Below are positions 21,005-32,324 of a stretch of DNA of 64,000 nucleotides, one piece after another. The position numbers and the translations under genes are program-made. Below the pieces are notes generated by a model. It worked only from the letters and a program-made list of their open reading frames with translations. It had not been told where the DNA came from and made no database searches. The DNA is from Carposina sasakii (taxonomy: Eukaryota > Arthropoda > Insecta > Lepidoptera > Carposinidae). How positions within the stretch are numbered: position 1 is the first letter of the stretch; the number at the start of each line of letters is the position of its first letter. The DNA lies in the NCBI GenBank assembly GCA_014607495.2, contig CP053171.1, forward strand, positions 1,116,001 through 1,180,000. The letters run 5' to 3'.

Positions 21005-21619
21005 TATAAATACTATTATACAAATAGCCAGATCAAATGGATATAGTTCACAACTAATTTATAACCTAATTGATAAAAAGAAAAACATTTTAGTTAAACA
21101 AATGTTGTACCCAAAAATAGAGGAGATTACAAATATTTACACTGGTAGTTTACCATATTTTGGCTATATCTAAGAGATGATTGCAAAATCATTGAAAAAA
21201 CAAAACATCTTGGTGGCTTTCAAGACTTTTAATTCTTTAAATAGATTAATTAACACAAAACAAATATTACCAATTGATAAAAAATCAGGAGTTTATAGCT
21301 TGCACTGTCCTGACTGTAATTCTGTTTATATAGGTCAAACGGGTCGTAACTTCAAGATTAGATACCAAGAACATTTGGCAGCTTATAGGAACAATTCCCT
21401 GAAAAATCACATTTTGCCAAACACTTGTTAGTTTCAAATCATAAAATTCCAGATGACCACAGTTTTGTTAGTCTGCATACGTGTGAAAAGGGCATTCGTC
21501 TATCTATTTTGGAACAGTTGGAGATTTTGAAAGCCAAATATTCTGGTGTAAACCTTTTAAATGAACAGGTTGAATTTTCGTCTCCGCTATTGAACTCATT
21601 GGCTAGAATAAATAAATAA
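21005..21619 (+). pseudogene. PLE GIY-YIG fragment, copy 3, interrupted
   Basis: Contains only the linker and GIY-YIG part. It has the same TAA as copy 2 at the Ser-249 position (about 21171) and a separate frame break near 21393, where a TTT run is shortened to TT (ACAATTCCC against ACAATTTCCC). The tail frame to 21619 is otherwise intact (LEQLEILKA). Confidence 0.88.
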
Positions 21620-21954
21620 ACAGTAACCTTAGAATGTAGTGGCTTGTCAATGTCAATAACAATTTTTGTTTTTGTGGGCAATGGAATATGTTGTTCCATA
21701 CATCCTTGTTTTCTTTACTAATTTATCAATATTTTGGTGAATTTTTGAATTTTTTCATTTAAATTTAACTAATTCACCCAATACTATTTGGTTTGTGTGC
21801 ACAAATAGTATATATTTATTTGAAATATAAATAATGGTGGGTAATTATTTATATATTTTTTAATACTTAGTAGAGGGTAGTTAATTCTGTGTAAGTAATG
21901 TGTTGGGTTTTAGAGGTTCATAGTAATTAGTGGTTTACTAATTTACTAATTTCT

Positions 21955-22001
21955 ATAATCCTGAGGATGCCACGGTTGTTGGCGAAACATATGTAGATTA
22001 T
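21955..22001 (+). ncRNA. Hammerhead ribozyme motif, PLE copy 3
   Basis: Identical in sequence to that of copy 2. The two cleavage sites are about 1261 nt apart, so self-cleavage of a read-through transcript would release a unit-length RNA of that size. Confidence 0.82.
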
Positions 22002-22249
22002 TTATCTAGTTTTTGATTTCGGAATGGTGCAATGTATCGTCTTGCATGCTAGGTGCTCGGGTCTGGTTTCTCATGGCGATTGTAGTTAGTGCAAGTGCCT
22101 GTTGTTGCAATTATGAGTTATCAGATCCGAGGGTCAGTGGAGGGTGTAGGGCCCGGTGGTGGGCGCACCCATAGTGAATATTTTTTCTTTGAAATCAAAA
22201 CATTCTAGGAACCTGTTTAGAGAAATTAAAAACCAGTTTATATCCACTA

Positions 22250-22630
22250 CTCTAGTTTCTCTTTCACGCACGTGAACAGGATCCTTTTTCTTCAATCAAC
22301 AGAATAAATTTGAAATAGTACAATAAAAGTATTTTTAAATATGAACGGAAGTATGGTAATAATAAAGCTCCAATTCATTTGACTACCGCGTCAACGTCTC
22401 ATCGCATTCTCGTCGAATGTTACACGACTACGTTCAAAAGCCGTACCGTCACGCGTCGACGTGGTCTCGTCGAAATGAACGTGGACTATTTATTTATAAT
22501 ATTCAAGCCTTTTAAAACTTGTTTTGTTACTTGTCACAGTTTTAGAAATATGTCTAAATCAAATTCCAAAGAAAGCTACTAACTTAACTAATATGCCTGC
22601 TTATATCGAAATATCGAAATAATACAAATG
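22250..22630. other. No gene recognised
   Basis: The part at 22379-22490 is CpG-rich (CGTCAACGTCTCATCG, CACGCGTCGACGTGG) and recalls the 16.1-16.3 kb flank of the satellite. No coding signal. Confidence 0.35.
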
Positions 22631-23180
22631 CTTTATATTCTTTAATCTTTATTGTACACACACATAAATAAAAAATAACACAATTAAAATAAATATTGTA
22701 CAAAGGTGAGCTTATCTCTATAAGAGATCTCTTCCAGCTAACCCGAACAAATAAAAAAAAGACATATCACAGAATAGATAAAACACATGTGCAGAGAGGG
22801 AGAAAAAAAAGACAGATAACAAAGAATAAACAAATACTATACATACTAATTTTCATACATATTCCATAATAACCTACTAACTTCAGATAGACAAGTAGTG
22901 CTCCTTAAGTCTCTTCTTAAAATTGCCGATGGTACGACAATCCCTCACCGAGTGGGGTAAGGAATTCCAAGGCTTGACCGCGTTAACTGTGAAGGAGTAA
23001 CCATATGCTCCGGTGTTGTGTTGAGGAGTTTTCAACATAGACGCAGTGATAGACCTAAGAGGTCTGTGTCTGGAGAAAAGATATTGAAATCTCTCAACAA
23101 GATACTCCGGAGAAGGGCCACAGTACAGAATCTTATAAAGTAGTATAAGTATGTGAGCATTCCGGCGAAGGCTTTACGTA
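22631..23180 (-). pseudogene. LINE RT C-terminal fragment with 3' UTR
   Basis: Minus-strand translation of 23165-22895 gives LYKILYCGPSPEYLVERFQY, then HRPLRSITA, GYSFTVNAVKPWNSLPHSVR and FKKRLKEHYL. This is the post-RT C-terminus (..NSLP..VR..) of CR1/jockey-type LINEs. The rest to about 22631 is 3' UTR with ACAATAAAG polyadenylation-like signals. The RT core is missing. Confidence 0.85.
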
Positions 23181-23955
23181 CTAGAGATCGGGATTAATCA
23201 AAAAGCTTATCTGAAGGATAAAGTTGATGCTGTCTTTATCTTTAAAAATCAGTCCTTAATCGTTAAAAACAAACCATTTTAGGTTTAGATGACTTCATTT
23301 TAGGTATTTAACGTTTCATATATGGAGTGGACACTCTGTATTCCGTTTGACATGAGTCAGACAATCGGCGTAATTTTATCAAATTGGGCTCGTCAGCCCA
23401 ATGCCATCTGCGACTGCAATCTACTAGGTACAAGTAGATTGTGTTGAGTAAGTTAATATTGTTGCAGTATATAAAATAAGTATTTGTCGAACCGTTTAAA
23501 TATCGCCGGATTAACATTATTTCTTAATCTAAAGTAGAAGGCGCGAATTCGATATTTGTAGACTCAAAGCGAACTTGCCTGGCAGTAGGCATTAGAAGGA
23601 GTTGACAATTTTACGCGAGACAAATTAAAATTTTAACGTTTCATTTCGATTGATCCTTTCTTGAAAGGATGCAGTCTCACGATTTCTTACAATTTTACAG
23701 CGACATCGATATCTTTGATTTTCCTTCACGCAAAGGCCAGGTAGGTATCATAGGTAAGTATGAAACTGCTAGGTAGTACCTACATAATACTATGAGTACG
23801 ATCGTCCAGTGGACTCCATGGGGAATCTAGCAAGTTGCGTGTCCAAGATAATAGTCTTATGTTAGATCATGAAGAAAGGGCTTAGAGGAAATGCAATAAT
23901 ATGTGTAAACTACGCAGTGAAGTCCAGTAATTTTGTTATCACTCAGTACTCAGAC
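23181..23955. other. No gene recognised
   Basis: A GATAAAGTTGATGCTGTCTTT piece at 23218-23238 resembles the arm of the hairpin at 47539. Otherwise unremarkable. Confidence 0.4.
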
Positions 23956-23959
23956 TTAT

Positions 23960-24235
23960 TCTACATACACACACATATAATCACGCTTTTATCCCTTACG
24001 GGGTAGGCAGAGCACCAAGGGCCGATAGAACCACATGGTGCAACTTCTGACCAATTTTGAGGGTATAGTTGAGATGTACAAGTTCGGTTAGTAGTGACAG
24101 GTGGTCAGCCCATCGCATACAAAACACCAAGACCCTCTTATCTCTCTACTGACTTGTACAGTATATTCGGGAAGAGAAGCAGCTGTAGTATTATACGTTT
24201 TGTTTTCACTCCCAGAGCAGCATTAAGAGGCTTAG
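23960..24235 (+). mobile_element. Repeat R-E, copy 1
   Basis: Landmarks: TATCCCTTACGGGGTAGGCA, GGCCGATAGAACCACATGG, TGTACAAGTTCGGTTAG and GAAGAGAAGCAGCTGTAG. Five copies in the window (also 25850, 29450, 36580, 56700), in both orientations, often with a (TATG)n edge. No open frame; probably the 3' end of a LINE or a SINE. Confidence 0.75.
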
Positions 24236-24385
24236 AATTATTCAAAATAAAATTGATATGTTAATGAAAGTGTATTTATGTATGTAATTTGTATTTTAAG
24301 CGCTTGTTGCATTTGAGCTTGAGATGTATTTGTAAGATTCGTGTTAGTCAAAATTTTTGCGGTGATGGGTTTTTTATGTACCTAT

Positions 24386-24641
24386 ACAGGGTGTAACAAA
24401 AAGGGTATGTTAAGCGAGAAGCTACGTAAATAGCCCACTGTAAAGAACCTATCCACAAAATTTGAGACTCGAAATCACATGTTTATTTTTCCCTATAGTA
24501 TGGAGAATTAGGAATATTCATACAATCTTAAAAAATAAACATGTGATTTCGAGTGTCAAATTTTGTGGATAAGTTCTCTACAGTGGGCTATTTACGTAGC
24601 TTTTCGCTTAACAGTTACACCCTTTTTGTTACACCTTTATA
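24386..24641. mobile_element. MITE-B, hairpin
   Basis: Left arm ACAGGGTGTAACAAAAAGGG...; right arm ...CCCTTTTTGTTACACCT. The arms pair over most of the 256 bp. The flanks themselves are symmetric (GTACCTATA left, TATAGGTAT right). Confidence 0.88.
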
Positions 24642-24949
24642 GGTATATGATTTTAAATTGATGTCCTTAGGTCACCTACTCTGTCTTCTTCCTCCATGTT
24701 GAGATGACCTCAACGTCTCCCTCGAGAGCACGATTGTGTTAGAATTTAAACATTGGTTTGTGCGTTTCTACGTTACTACTCCCTGGAGACTTTATGGATC
24801 TCTAATAAGAAAACCTTTACGAAAATAAAAGATATGTACCTACTAAAACATGACCAGAAATCAAAACCTTATTATGTGCAAATAAATAAAATGTTTTTGA
24901 GCTTTGGTTAATTTATAGAGAAGGGCTTTATATGATCACGTTTGGTCAG

Positions 24950-25375
24950 CAGACGAGACAGATATTTGTTTTTTTTTTTAAGTCAATAGGACCAGGGGTG
25001 CAATTCTCGTTTAAATTTAACTCCCGTTGGTCCCCTTCCCGTGGGAAGTCTCGAGTTGCCCTAATCCGAAGGAAGCCGTAAAAAAATTAAAAACTCCCCT
25101 TCCCAGAACCGTTGTAGACGTCCAATTTCTCAAAGCGTAAAAAAAAAATTCCCGTTTGTCCCCTTCCCGTGGGCAATAATTACTTTATCGGTGAGTCCTT
25201 CCTCGTAATTAGACACATATGTATATTTCAGCAGAGTCCTTCCTCGAGACAGATATTTGTTTTTTTTTTAATTCCCGTTGGTCGCCTTCCCGTGGGTCAT
25301 CGCGATGGATGCGTGCTAAAATATACAACCAAACAAACAAAGTTTTCCCTTTATAATATTAGTTATTACTCAAGC
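24950..25375 (-). mobile_element. Helitron-like element with internal repeats
   Basis: The right edge, read on the minus strand, is AACTAATATTATAAAGGG then AAAACTTTGTTTG, a Helitron-type 5' end. Inside, CCCGTTGGTCCCCTTCCCGT-type words occur three times (25020, 25150, 25275). GAGACAGATATTTG occurs twice (24956, 25246). The repeated words match the tandem units at 1-278 in reverse. No clear 3' end. Confidence 0.5.
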
Positions 25376-25849
25376 GGTAAGTATATATTGTTTCGCACCG
25401 CGTTTTGTTAAGGGTTCGTTAGTGGTTGCGTTTCGGTCCAAAAAAATTTTTAAGAATTGTCCTGAGCAATGAAAAATGTGACAAAATGAGTAAAATATTC
25501 CTTTTCGAAAGATTCCGTTTCGTGCGCTGCTCAAAAATAATCTGTAATAGATTTATTTCTGAATTTGGCGTACATGTATAGTATAAATCGAATGACAATG
25601 CGGTATTATTATGATATAGAGCTGATATGATGATGGAGCTGGAAGGTGACCATAGGAACTCCGTAATTAAACGACGCAACCCGCAACGAGTTTGAGCTCA
25701 TTTGTTTGATCAGTTCATTTTATTAACAAATATTTAATAAAAGCTTGTTTTAAATAAAGGTTTTTTAAACAGAAGTTTATTTATACCCACGAAACAAAAA
25801 CTTACTTATTTACTTACTTATACTTTATCTTCTTAAAATTATATCCTAT
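25376..25849. other. No gene recognised
   Basis: AT-rich with an 86-codon minus-strand frame (25419-25679) lacking motifs. Nothing further. Confidence 0.4.
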
Positions 25850-26112
25850 GCTGCTCTGGGAGTGAAAAAAAACGTATAAAACCTACTACAGCTGCTTCTC
25901 TTCCCGGGAATACTGTACAAGTCAGTAGAGGGAGGGAGTAGGAGGAGGTCTTGGTGTTTTGTAGGCGATGGGCTGACCACCTGTCACTACTAACCGAACT
26001 TGTACATCTCAACTATACCCTCAAAATTGGTCAGAAGTGGCACAATGTGGTTCTATCGGCCCTTGGTGCTCTACCTAACCCGTAAGGGATAAAGTCGTGA
26101 TTATATGTATGT
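25850..26112 (-). mobile_element. Repeat R-E, copy 2
   Basis: Reverse-oriented copy; ends with (TATG)n at 26104-26119. Confidence 0.75.
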
Positions 26113-26119
26113 ATGTATG

Positions 26120-26680
26120 TATTATACTTTATTGCACACAAATTAAAAATATACACATAAATTACACAGGTACAGGAGAAATGTAGGTACAATGTAAAAC
26201 TTTATCTCTATCTCTATCCAAATTTAAACATATGATAGATAAATTTGTGCCTGCTTAGATATCGACTTAGCTAGGCTAAGCTGATTGTGTATCATTTATG
26301 TTGCTTGCCTATATTCTAAAGTGTCTACATATATTGTATATTATTATTGTTTTGTTCTTGTATCAACCCTACTAGGCTTTTGTTGCCGGTATTACAATAT
26401 TGACGGGCCTAGGCCATATGTTTATTATTATTGTATTTACCTTACGAGTTGTGCCTCTCGAAACTTGTCTCGTGATCGAGGCAGGGATATCTGTATCACT
26501 TAACTGTTGCGAGATGGACTATTGGGCGGCGCGGCCGTAAGGATTTTAATGCATGTTTTGTGTGCGTCAGTCATAGTTGCATGTATCAGTATTGTGCCAC
26601 AATGTATAATCATTATTCTACTTTTTAATACATGTGATGTTGGTGTGCCTAATCTTAATAAATAAATAAATAAATAAAAC
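26120..26680 (+). mobile_element. Non-LTR retrotransposon 3' UTR
   Basis: Non-coding sequence ending in a (AAAT)n tail (AATAAATAAATAAATAAA at 26659-26678), a usual LINE 3' terminus. The first part (26120-26200, ACTTTATTGCACAC...) may be a separate LINE end in reverse. Superfamily unknown. Confidence 0.5.
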
Positions 26681-28036
26681 TTAATCAGACTTTTTGCAAT
26701 GGTTGCCAATAGGTACAGCTATCTTTTAGTCTTTACCATGGTTTTTATATGTTTGTGGAAAATAAATGAAATACAAAGTGATACATAGTAACAGCGAATC
26801 ATTAACAGTTTTTACTATATCTCATACATAGTTGCTATCTTCCATTTTCTTTGGCTCACGATATTTTATTACCGCATTGTTAGTATAGATTTATAATCCT
26901 TTTGTTATACAAAGTTTCATTATTTATGCAATACGTTGAAATGGACACGTAGAAGTTTATTTATAAGGTAGAAACGTGATAAAAGATGCAGGAACTATTA
27001 CAGATTATTTAAAGCCGAAAACTTCCCGGAATCGCATCTTACAATACCCACTGGTGACGGGTGGTGCTATTCCACCCTGTCTACGTCTCAAATATTTATT
27101 TCAATAAAATAAATCTACCTTACAGAAACTACCACAGTAGTCCTTATAACTGCTTATGTTATTCTACCAAGGGTCATTAGGCTCTCCCGTTAGTAAACAA
27201 AGTAAACAATATTATAAAACCCCAAGGTATAATAACCCCTTAAAAATAACCTGAGCAGCCCTGTAAAACTATATTATAACCTCGAGAGACTAATGATTCA
27301 CGACCACAGCCTTTCCAAGGGACTACGTGAATAGCTCCAAAACCTTTACGTACATAAAAAGTTATTTTAGAAATAAATCTGGTAAAAGAGGATAAATGCT
27401 ACTAGCTTGGCTGCTAAAAATAAAACAATAACACTAATTTTGTTAACAGGAATCGATATGGGATAATATTACTTCGAGATATATTGTATCAGAAGTGAAA
27501 TTTTGTATGTAAAGTTCAAAGTCTTAAGACATAAAGGTTTAGGGTTTCTTGGTTTGTTCGCAACGTTTAGGTTAGGTATGGTAAATAAGACTGAATCGAT
27601 TTTTTTGAAGATTACACCTAGATTATCTTTTCTGTTGGTTCAACGTAAAATACTTATTATTGTTATATGTGTATATTTTTCTATTATGTCTAAAATTACT
27701 TTTATTATTTCATTGTTTGGATGTATGTATGTATCTATTTATGTATGGATATTTTATTTTTGTTTACTATAAAGTTACTTAGTTTGTACACATTATTACC
27801 TTTATAACTATTGGTCTCACTTTGCTTTCTGGTATGCTGGAAGAAATCTCTTGCAGAGATAAGCACGCCTTTGTATGCATTCCTTTTGCAAAATTTTGTA
27901 AAAAAAAAGTTCTCTTAAAACAAATGAATAGACGGCTTATATTTGTAATAAACAATGATTTCCTAAAAATTCGATTCATTTCAAGTAGGTACTTTGAATA
28001 GCACAAAATTTATTTATTTATTTACAAAATAACTTA
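26681..28036. other. AT-rich DNA, no gene seen
   Basis: Contains one LINE 3'-UTR piece at 27790-27915 (TATGCTGGAAGAAATCTCTT, AGATAAGCACGCC) that recurs at 50858. The rest is unrecognised. Confidence 0.5.
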
Positions 28037-28303
28037 AATCCTACTTAATATTATATTATTATATATAATTATAAACGCGAAAGTTTGTAAGTATGGATGG
28101 ATGGATGGATGGATGGATGTTTGTTACTCAATCACGTAAAAACGGCTGGCGCCATTTTAATAAAATTTGGTATGGAGTTAGCAGACACCCTGGATTAACA
28201 CATAGGCTACTTTTAATATCGGGAAAAAAAATTTATCGTGGATAATTTCCACATTTTGTTTTGTCTGCAGTCCACGCGGACGAAGTCGCTGACGTCTACT
28301 ATA
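28037..28303 (+). mobile_element. Non-autonomous Helitron-like element
   Basis: Starts TCCTACTTAATATTATA and ends CACGCGGACGAAGTCGCTG then ACGTCTACTAT. A (GGAT)n run occupies 28094-28118. Same type as 13838. Confidence 0.7.
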
Positions 28304-28494
28304 TTCCTATTATATTGGAGATTCACAATAGAGATACAAATATTCAAGGCCCCTATATTATTGTAAAGGTACTTTAGAAAGGTATTAAATTTCCAATAGT
28401 ATTATACAATGGAGAAACCAGAAATGATAACCACGCTCAATTAAATATACACAAAGGTAACTTGGGGGAAACACTAATTAACCATTCAGTTGTT

Positions 28495-28580
28495 AACATA
28501 CAGACGGCTGTATTTCCAAAATGGGGTAATCAGAAGTACTGGCTCTTAAAAGAGATCCCACAGAAAATATTGCCATTTTT
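28495..28580 (+). mobile_element. Repeat R-D, 5' part
   Basis: ACGGCTGTATTTCCAAAATG and AGAGATCCCACAG identify R-D; the 3' part is missing. Confidence 0.6.
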
Positions 28581-28691
28581 ACTGGCATGTGATTGGTATT
28601 TGAGTCTATAATTAATAATGTGGGGGTAAGGAATATAAAGAGCCCGGGAAAATTTATAAGGTAAGAACAATTTAATTAAAAGAGTTTTTAT

Positions 28692-28765
28692 TTTAGCTCA
28701 GTTGGTTAGAGCAAAGCACGGTGTGCGAGAGGTCGTGAGTTCAAGTCTCACTGGGGTAATTTTTT
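28692..28765 (+). mobile_element. tRNA-derived SINE head
   Basis: A-box TTAGCTCAGTTGGTTAGAG and B-box GTGAGTTCAAGTCTCAC are in tRNA spacing. The acceptor stem does not close and AT-rich sequence follows directly, so it is not a functional tRNA gene. Confidence 0.7.
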
Positions 28766-29214
28766 TAAATTTCTGAATAATATTTATTTATTTTATAAAA
28801 AGACTAAAACAAACATGAACAATTAGATAATGAAGTTGCTTAAAAATTATTTCAAATCCCATTAGTACTAATAAATAAACTTTTACTTAATTCGAGCAGT
28901 AGTCGAAATGCTATCAAGCAGTAAGTTTATTTTACTCTATCAGCATTCTTATACTCGTTAGCGCCTTAAGAAACAAAACAAAAGGAGAAAGATTAGTAGT
29001 TTTAGCAACTTAAGTTTTAGCAAAGAAAAGTCTTGGATTCGTCTGAGCAAGGTGAAAACACACAGATAAGTTTAATCCTAATATCTTTTAGAGGTTGTTT
29101 CAAAAGAATCATCTCTGGCAATCACTTGGCAAAATAGATTAGAGTTTCTGAACAAAGAAGCTGGAGGGTTTTGTCCAGTTTTGTATAGTTATATAGGTGA
29201 CAGGTAAACATACT
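28766..29214. other. No gene recognised
   Basis: AT-rich, nothing seen. Confidence 0.4.
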
Positions 29215-29350
29215 TACATACATATGTACATGGCTGTATTTCCAGAATTGCAGGATCATAAAAGAGATTCCAGAGCCACGTTTAGCATAGCGGGAACAGA
29301 TGTTATTGATCAGTGACAAGTTGCTAGCTTATCCTGAGAATATGCCCAAG
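29215..29350 (+). mobile_element. Repeat R-D
   Basis: ATGGCTGTATTTCCAGAATT, CACGTTTAGCATAGCGGGAA, CAGTGACAAGTTGCTAGC. Loses similarity after 29350. Confidence 0.7.
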
Positions 29351-29449
29351 TGACCTATTCGTCTACGACATGATGACGAAGATAAACACAAGAACGGGCA
29401 CGTTTTGCTTGTGAATTATATTGATCGAAACTGTATTAAAAAAAATGGT

Positions 29450-29560
29450 GTGCTTCACTCTACTACAGCTGCTTCTCTTCCCGGGCATACTGTGAATAGA
29501 AGAGACAACATAGGCGAACCACCTGTCACTACTTATTCAAAATCAGAAGTGGTGTAACCA
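29450..29560 (-). mobile_element. Repeat R-E, partial
   Basis: CTACAGCTGCTTCTCTTCCC and CCACCTGTCACTACT identify part of R-E. Confidence 0.6.
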
Positions 29561-29844
29561 GCAGAATCTGTAATAATGATTTACATTATACTGGTGTAAA
29601 ATCAAGGTAAAGGTGAACAGCAAGGAGTCTCTAAATCATGTTAACTGGAACCAGGCCAATTTAATAAGTAGTATGACGTTGTCGCTAAAATATTAGCCTG
29701 GCATATAATCATAAGTGCTTTTACAGAGAATATTATAGAGGAAGGAGAAGTTCTAAGGAGTGTTGAATGGACTGTGTGAGAGATGCATGATGAGATGAGT
29801 GGAAAAAATATGTGTCAAGAGAACGAAGATTGTTTTATTCATAC

Positions 29845-30090
29845 TAGTTCGATAATAGCCGCCTGGTGCCAGCAGAGTAAAATTCTTACCACCCCATACC
29901 TGCCCGTGGGTATCGTACGAGGTGATTAAGAGTTTCCGGGAGGACAACATAGTCCAAAATACAAACTGCGGTCACCAACCCGCCTGCCCAGCGTGGTGAA
30001 AACCACCCATGGTAGTGCACAGCCTTGTGGCGTGTCCTGGGAGAGGCCTACATCCAGCAGTGGACTGCAATAGGCTGATGACGAGTACGA
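29845..30090 (+). mobile_element. Repeat R-F, copy 1
   Basis: Landmarks: GCCGCCTGGTGCCAGCAGAG, TGCCCGTGGGTATCGTACGA, TTTCCGGGAGG, and the 3' end CATCCAGCAGTGGACTGCAA then TAGGCTGATGACGA. The last 40 bp are shared with the LINE ends at 8859 and 43340, so R-F is probably a LINE 3' UTR or a SINE using that LINE. Other copies at 37318, 38531 and 39668. Confidence 0.8.
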
Positions 30091-30779
30091 TAATCGATCT
30101 GTTGAGATGTCATGGTTTTAAGGGGTTTGGATGGAGTAGAGAGAAGATTATCCCATGCGCATCATGACAAGAATTTGCATACACAAAAATATCCTTTTTT
30201 TAGTCCCAATCATTAAAATTTCACAGCAAACTGTTGACACTTATCTCTTACAGAGATTTCTTCCGGCAAACCACTTAGCATAGCATAAACAGGTACTAAT
30301 TGCAGGTACTACTTTACAAGTTCTATATGAGCGAAATCTTTTTTAAAGGTATGTGTATTTATTAGTTCTAGTCTAGTACCTATATATTTTGACAATGTAG
30401 AATATAATTAAAGATTCTAACATGATTATTACAATGATTTTCGTTATATTACAAGAATTATATTATTGAAATTTTAACAGTCAGCTGCTATTATTTGCCT
30501 TCACTCATGAATCAATCAACTGATCAAATAGATAGCACTTTTTTAACCCTGAGTAGTTATCAATTCTACAATTTCTGACAAAATAATTCGAAGTAAAAGC
30601 AGACCAACCTATTTAAATTTAGCTCAGGCACAAATATGGCCTCATTAAGGCATAAAATAACCTTTATAAGCTATTTATAGTTAGTATAAAAAAAGGTGAT
30701 GTCTAGATGTACAGTCAACCTCATAAGTGAATGTATACTAATCTATAGGTATCTTCTTCTATATCTTTTCTTTATCTTT
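30091..30779. other. No gene recognised
   Basis: A LINE-end fragment in reverse (TTATCTCTTACAGAGATTTC) is at about 30240-30275. The rest is AT-rich. Confidence 0.4.
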
Positions 30780-31098
30780 AATAAAAATGTAACGGATCGC
30801 TGTCTGTACATGGAAGATATATGAGAAAAAATATTACAGGACCCCTTTATCAACGCAATAGAACCCAAAACGATGATTTTTGGAATTTTTGTCTGTCGGT
30901 TTGTCTGTGCGTTGGTGCACGCTAATCTCAGAAACGGCTGAACAGATTTCGATGCAATTTTCAGGAATATATTGTGACAGGTCCCACTTAACATATAGGC
31001 TACTTTTATCCGGGGAAAATGTTTTTTATCCCGGCCAATTTCGACATTTTGTTTTTTTTTCTGTAGCCCACGTGGATGGAGTCGCGGGCGTCCACTGG
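30780..31098 (+). mobile_element. HLE-A repeat, full length
   Basis: Starts TAATAAAAATGTAACGG; ends GTCGCGGGCGTCCACTGG|T (CTAG changed to CTGG). Confidence 0.75.
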
Positions 31099-32324
31099 TT
31101 TAAGAATATAAATTGTCTCATCAATAATGTTAATTCTATTAATGAAATATTTGAAAGAATATACTTGCTATATTATTGAATGTATCGGTAAATGAGCCTA
31201 AGCCTTACGAGAGCCAACATTACGACTGCTACTAGAAACGTCTCTGTGTATGAATGAAAGCACAGCTCAATGGGATGTTCCTTGATTTGTAGCCGGATGG
31301 CGTTTGTTCGTTCCCAGTCATTTGAATGTGATATTCAGTTAACTATTACCGACCATGAAAGTTACATAGTAAATAGGTAAAGTTTCGAAAGAGACTATGT
31401 CCCCTAAAATCTTCTAAGACAAAAGAGTCTAAAATATTCTGTCATTTTAACTGAGCACATAATTTTGTGGGCCACTGTACACTGAAATGACCTGAACGCA
31501 ACGACCTTTAGATATTTATATAGAAAATGTGTAGCAAGCTGACATGGGACGGATGGCGGGAGCGGATAGGATGATTCTACTCCCATTTTTAGGGTTCCGT
31601 AGCTAAATGGTAAAACACGGAATCCTTATTACAAAGTAGTAAATTTTTGTGTCTACCCCCTCTAAATTTTTAACTAAGCAAGTCAACCGTCATCCCGTTA
31701 CTCTTTCCCAGTAAATGTATATCCTCTCTCACACAGTCCATACAACACTTCTTAGGTTTATTAACAAAAATTGGTCTGAGCTATATACGACCGATTGCTT
31801 TCCTATATACGGACAAGACATGGCGAAATTACTTCGGTTTCGCTTTAGTTTCACAGCAGAGCACCCTTACGTAGGGTACGAAACTAACGAAAAATCATCG
31901 CATAACATCAGAACAGACAATTATACAAAATATTAAACCTTGCACACTCAACCGATGATGCGTTAGTGCGTTTTCCTGTACCTCGAGATACGTTCAACGC
32001 GTCTTCCGTCAGATATGTACCGACCCTAAAGGCACCAAAATCAGATATGTACCGACCTGGTACCAAAATCAGATATGTACCGTTATCACATGAATTCCGT
32101 ACAAACCGCAGAGTAGGGTCAACACGGCTTGCGGTCAATGATGTCATATGGAAAACTGAATAATTACTACCTCATCAGCTGTAATTAAATGTACACTATA
32201 GTTGCAGAGTACAAAAGATGGCATTGGTAGGATGATTGGTCTGGCGAACTAGCCTTCCCTTTGTGTTGGTAAATTGTATTTTAGGTATAAGATTGATATT
32301 TATTGAAATGAATTTAATAAATAT
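31099..32324. other. No gene recognised
   Basis: Contains a common moth repeat piece TAGGGTTCCGTAGCTAAATG at 31591-31610. A short tandem duplication, CAGATATGTACCG at 32010, 32042 and 32070, is followed once by ACCTGGTACC. Open frames here (31715-31936, 31966-32163) lack motifs. Confidence 0.45.
32006..32085. repeat. Short tandem repeat
   Basis: CAGATATGTACCG(A/T) recurs three times with spacings of about 32 and 28 bp, each linked by CCAAAAT. Confidence 0.7.

Larger units (their letters stand above)
21005..22249 (+). mobile_element. PLE copy 3 (head-to-tail after copy 2)
   Basis: Follows copy 2 directly, joined through a TA-rich tract (20988-21004). It starts further downstream in the reading frame than copy 2 (at ATACTATTATACAAATAGCC). 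Offset to copy 2 is about 1261 bp throughout. It ends at the same TTTATATCCACTA as copy 2. Confidence 0.9.

Noticed and set aside
20244..21699. Minus-strand frames over PLE copies 2 and 3 (MEQHIPLPTK...)
   Set aside because: Antisense shadow of the PLE 3' end and last codons; the same frame appears in all three copies without independent support.
28692..28765. Possible tRNA gene (plus strand)
   Set aside because: No paired acceptor ends; directly followed by an AT-rich SINE-like tail.
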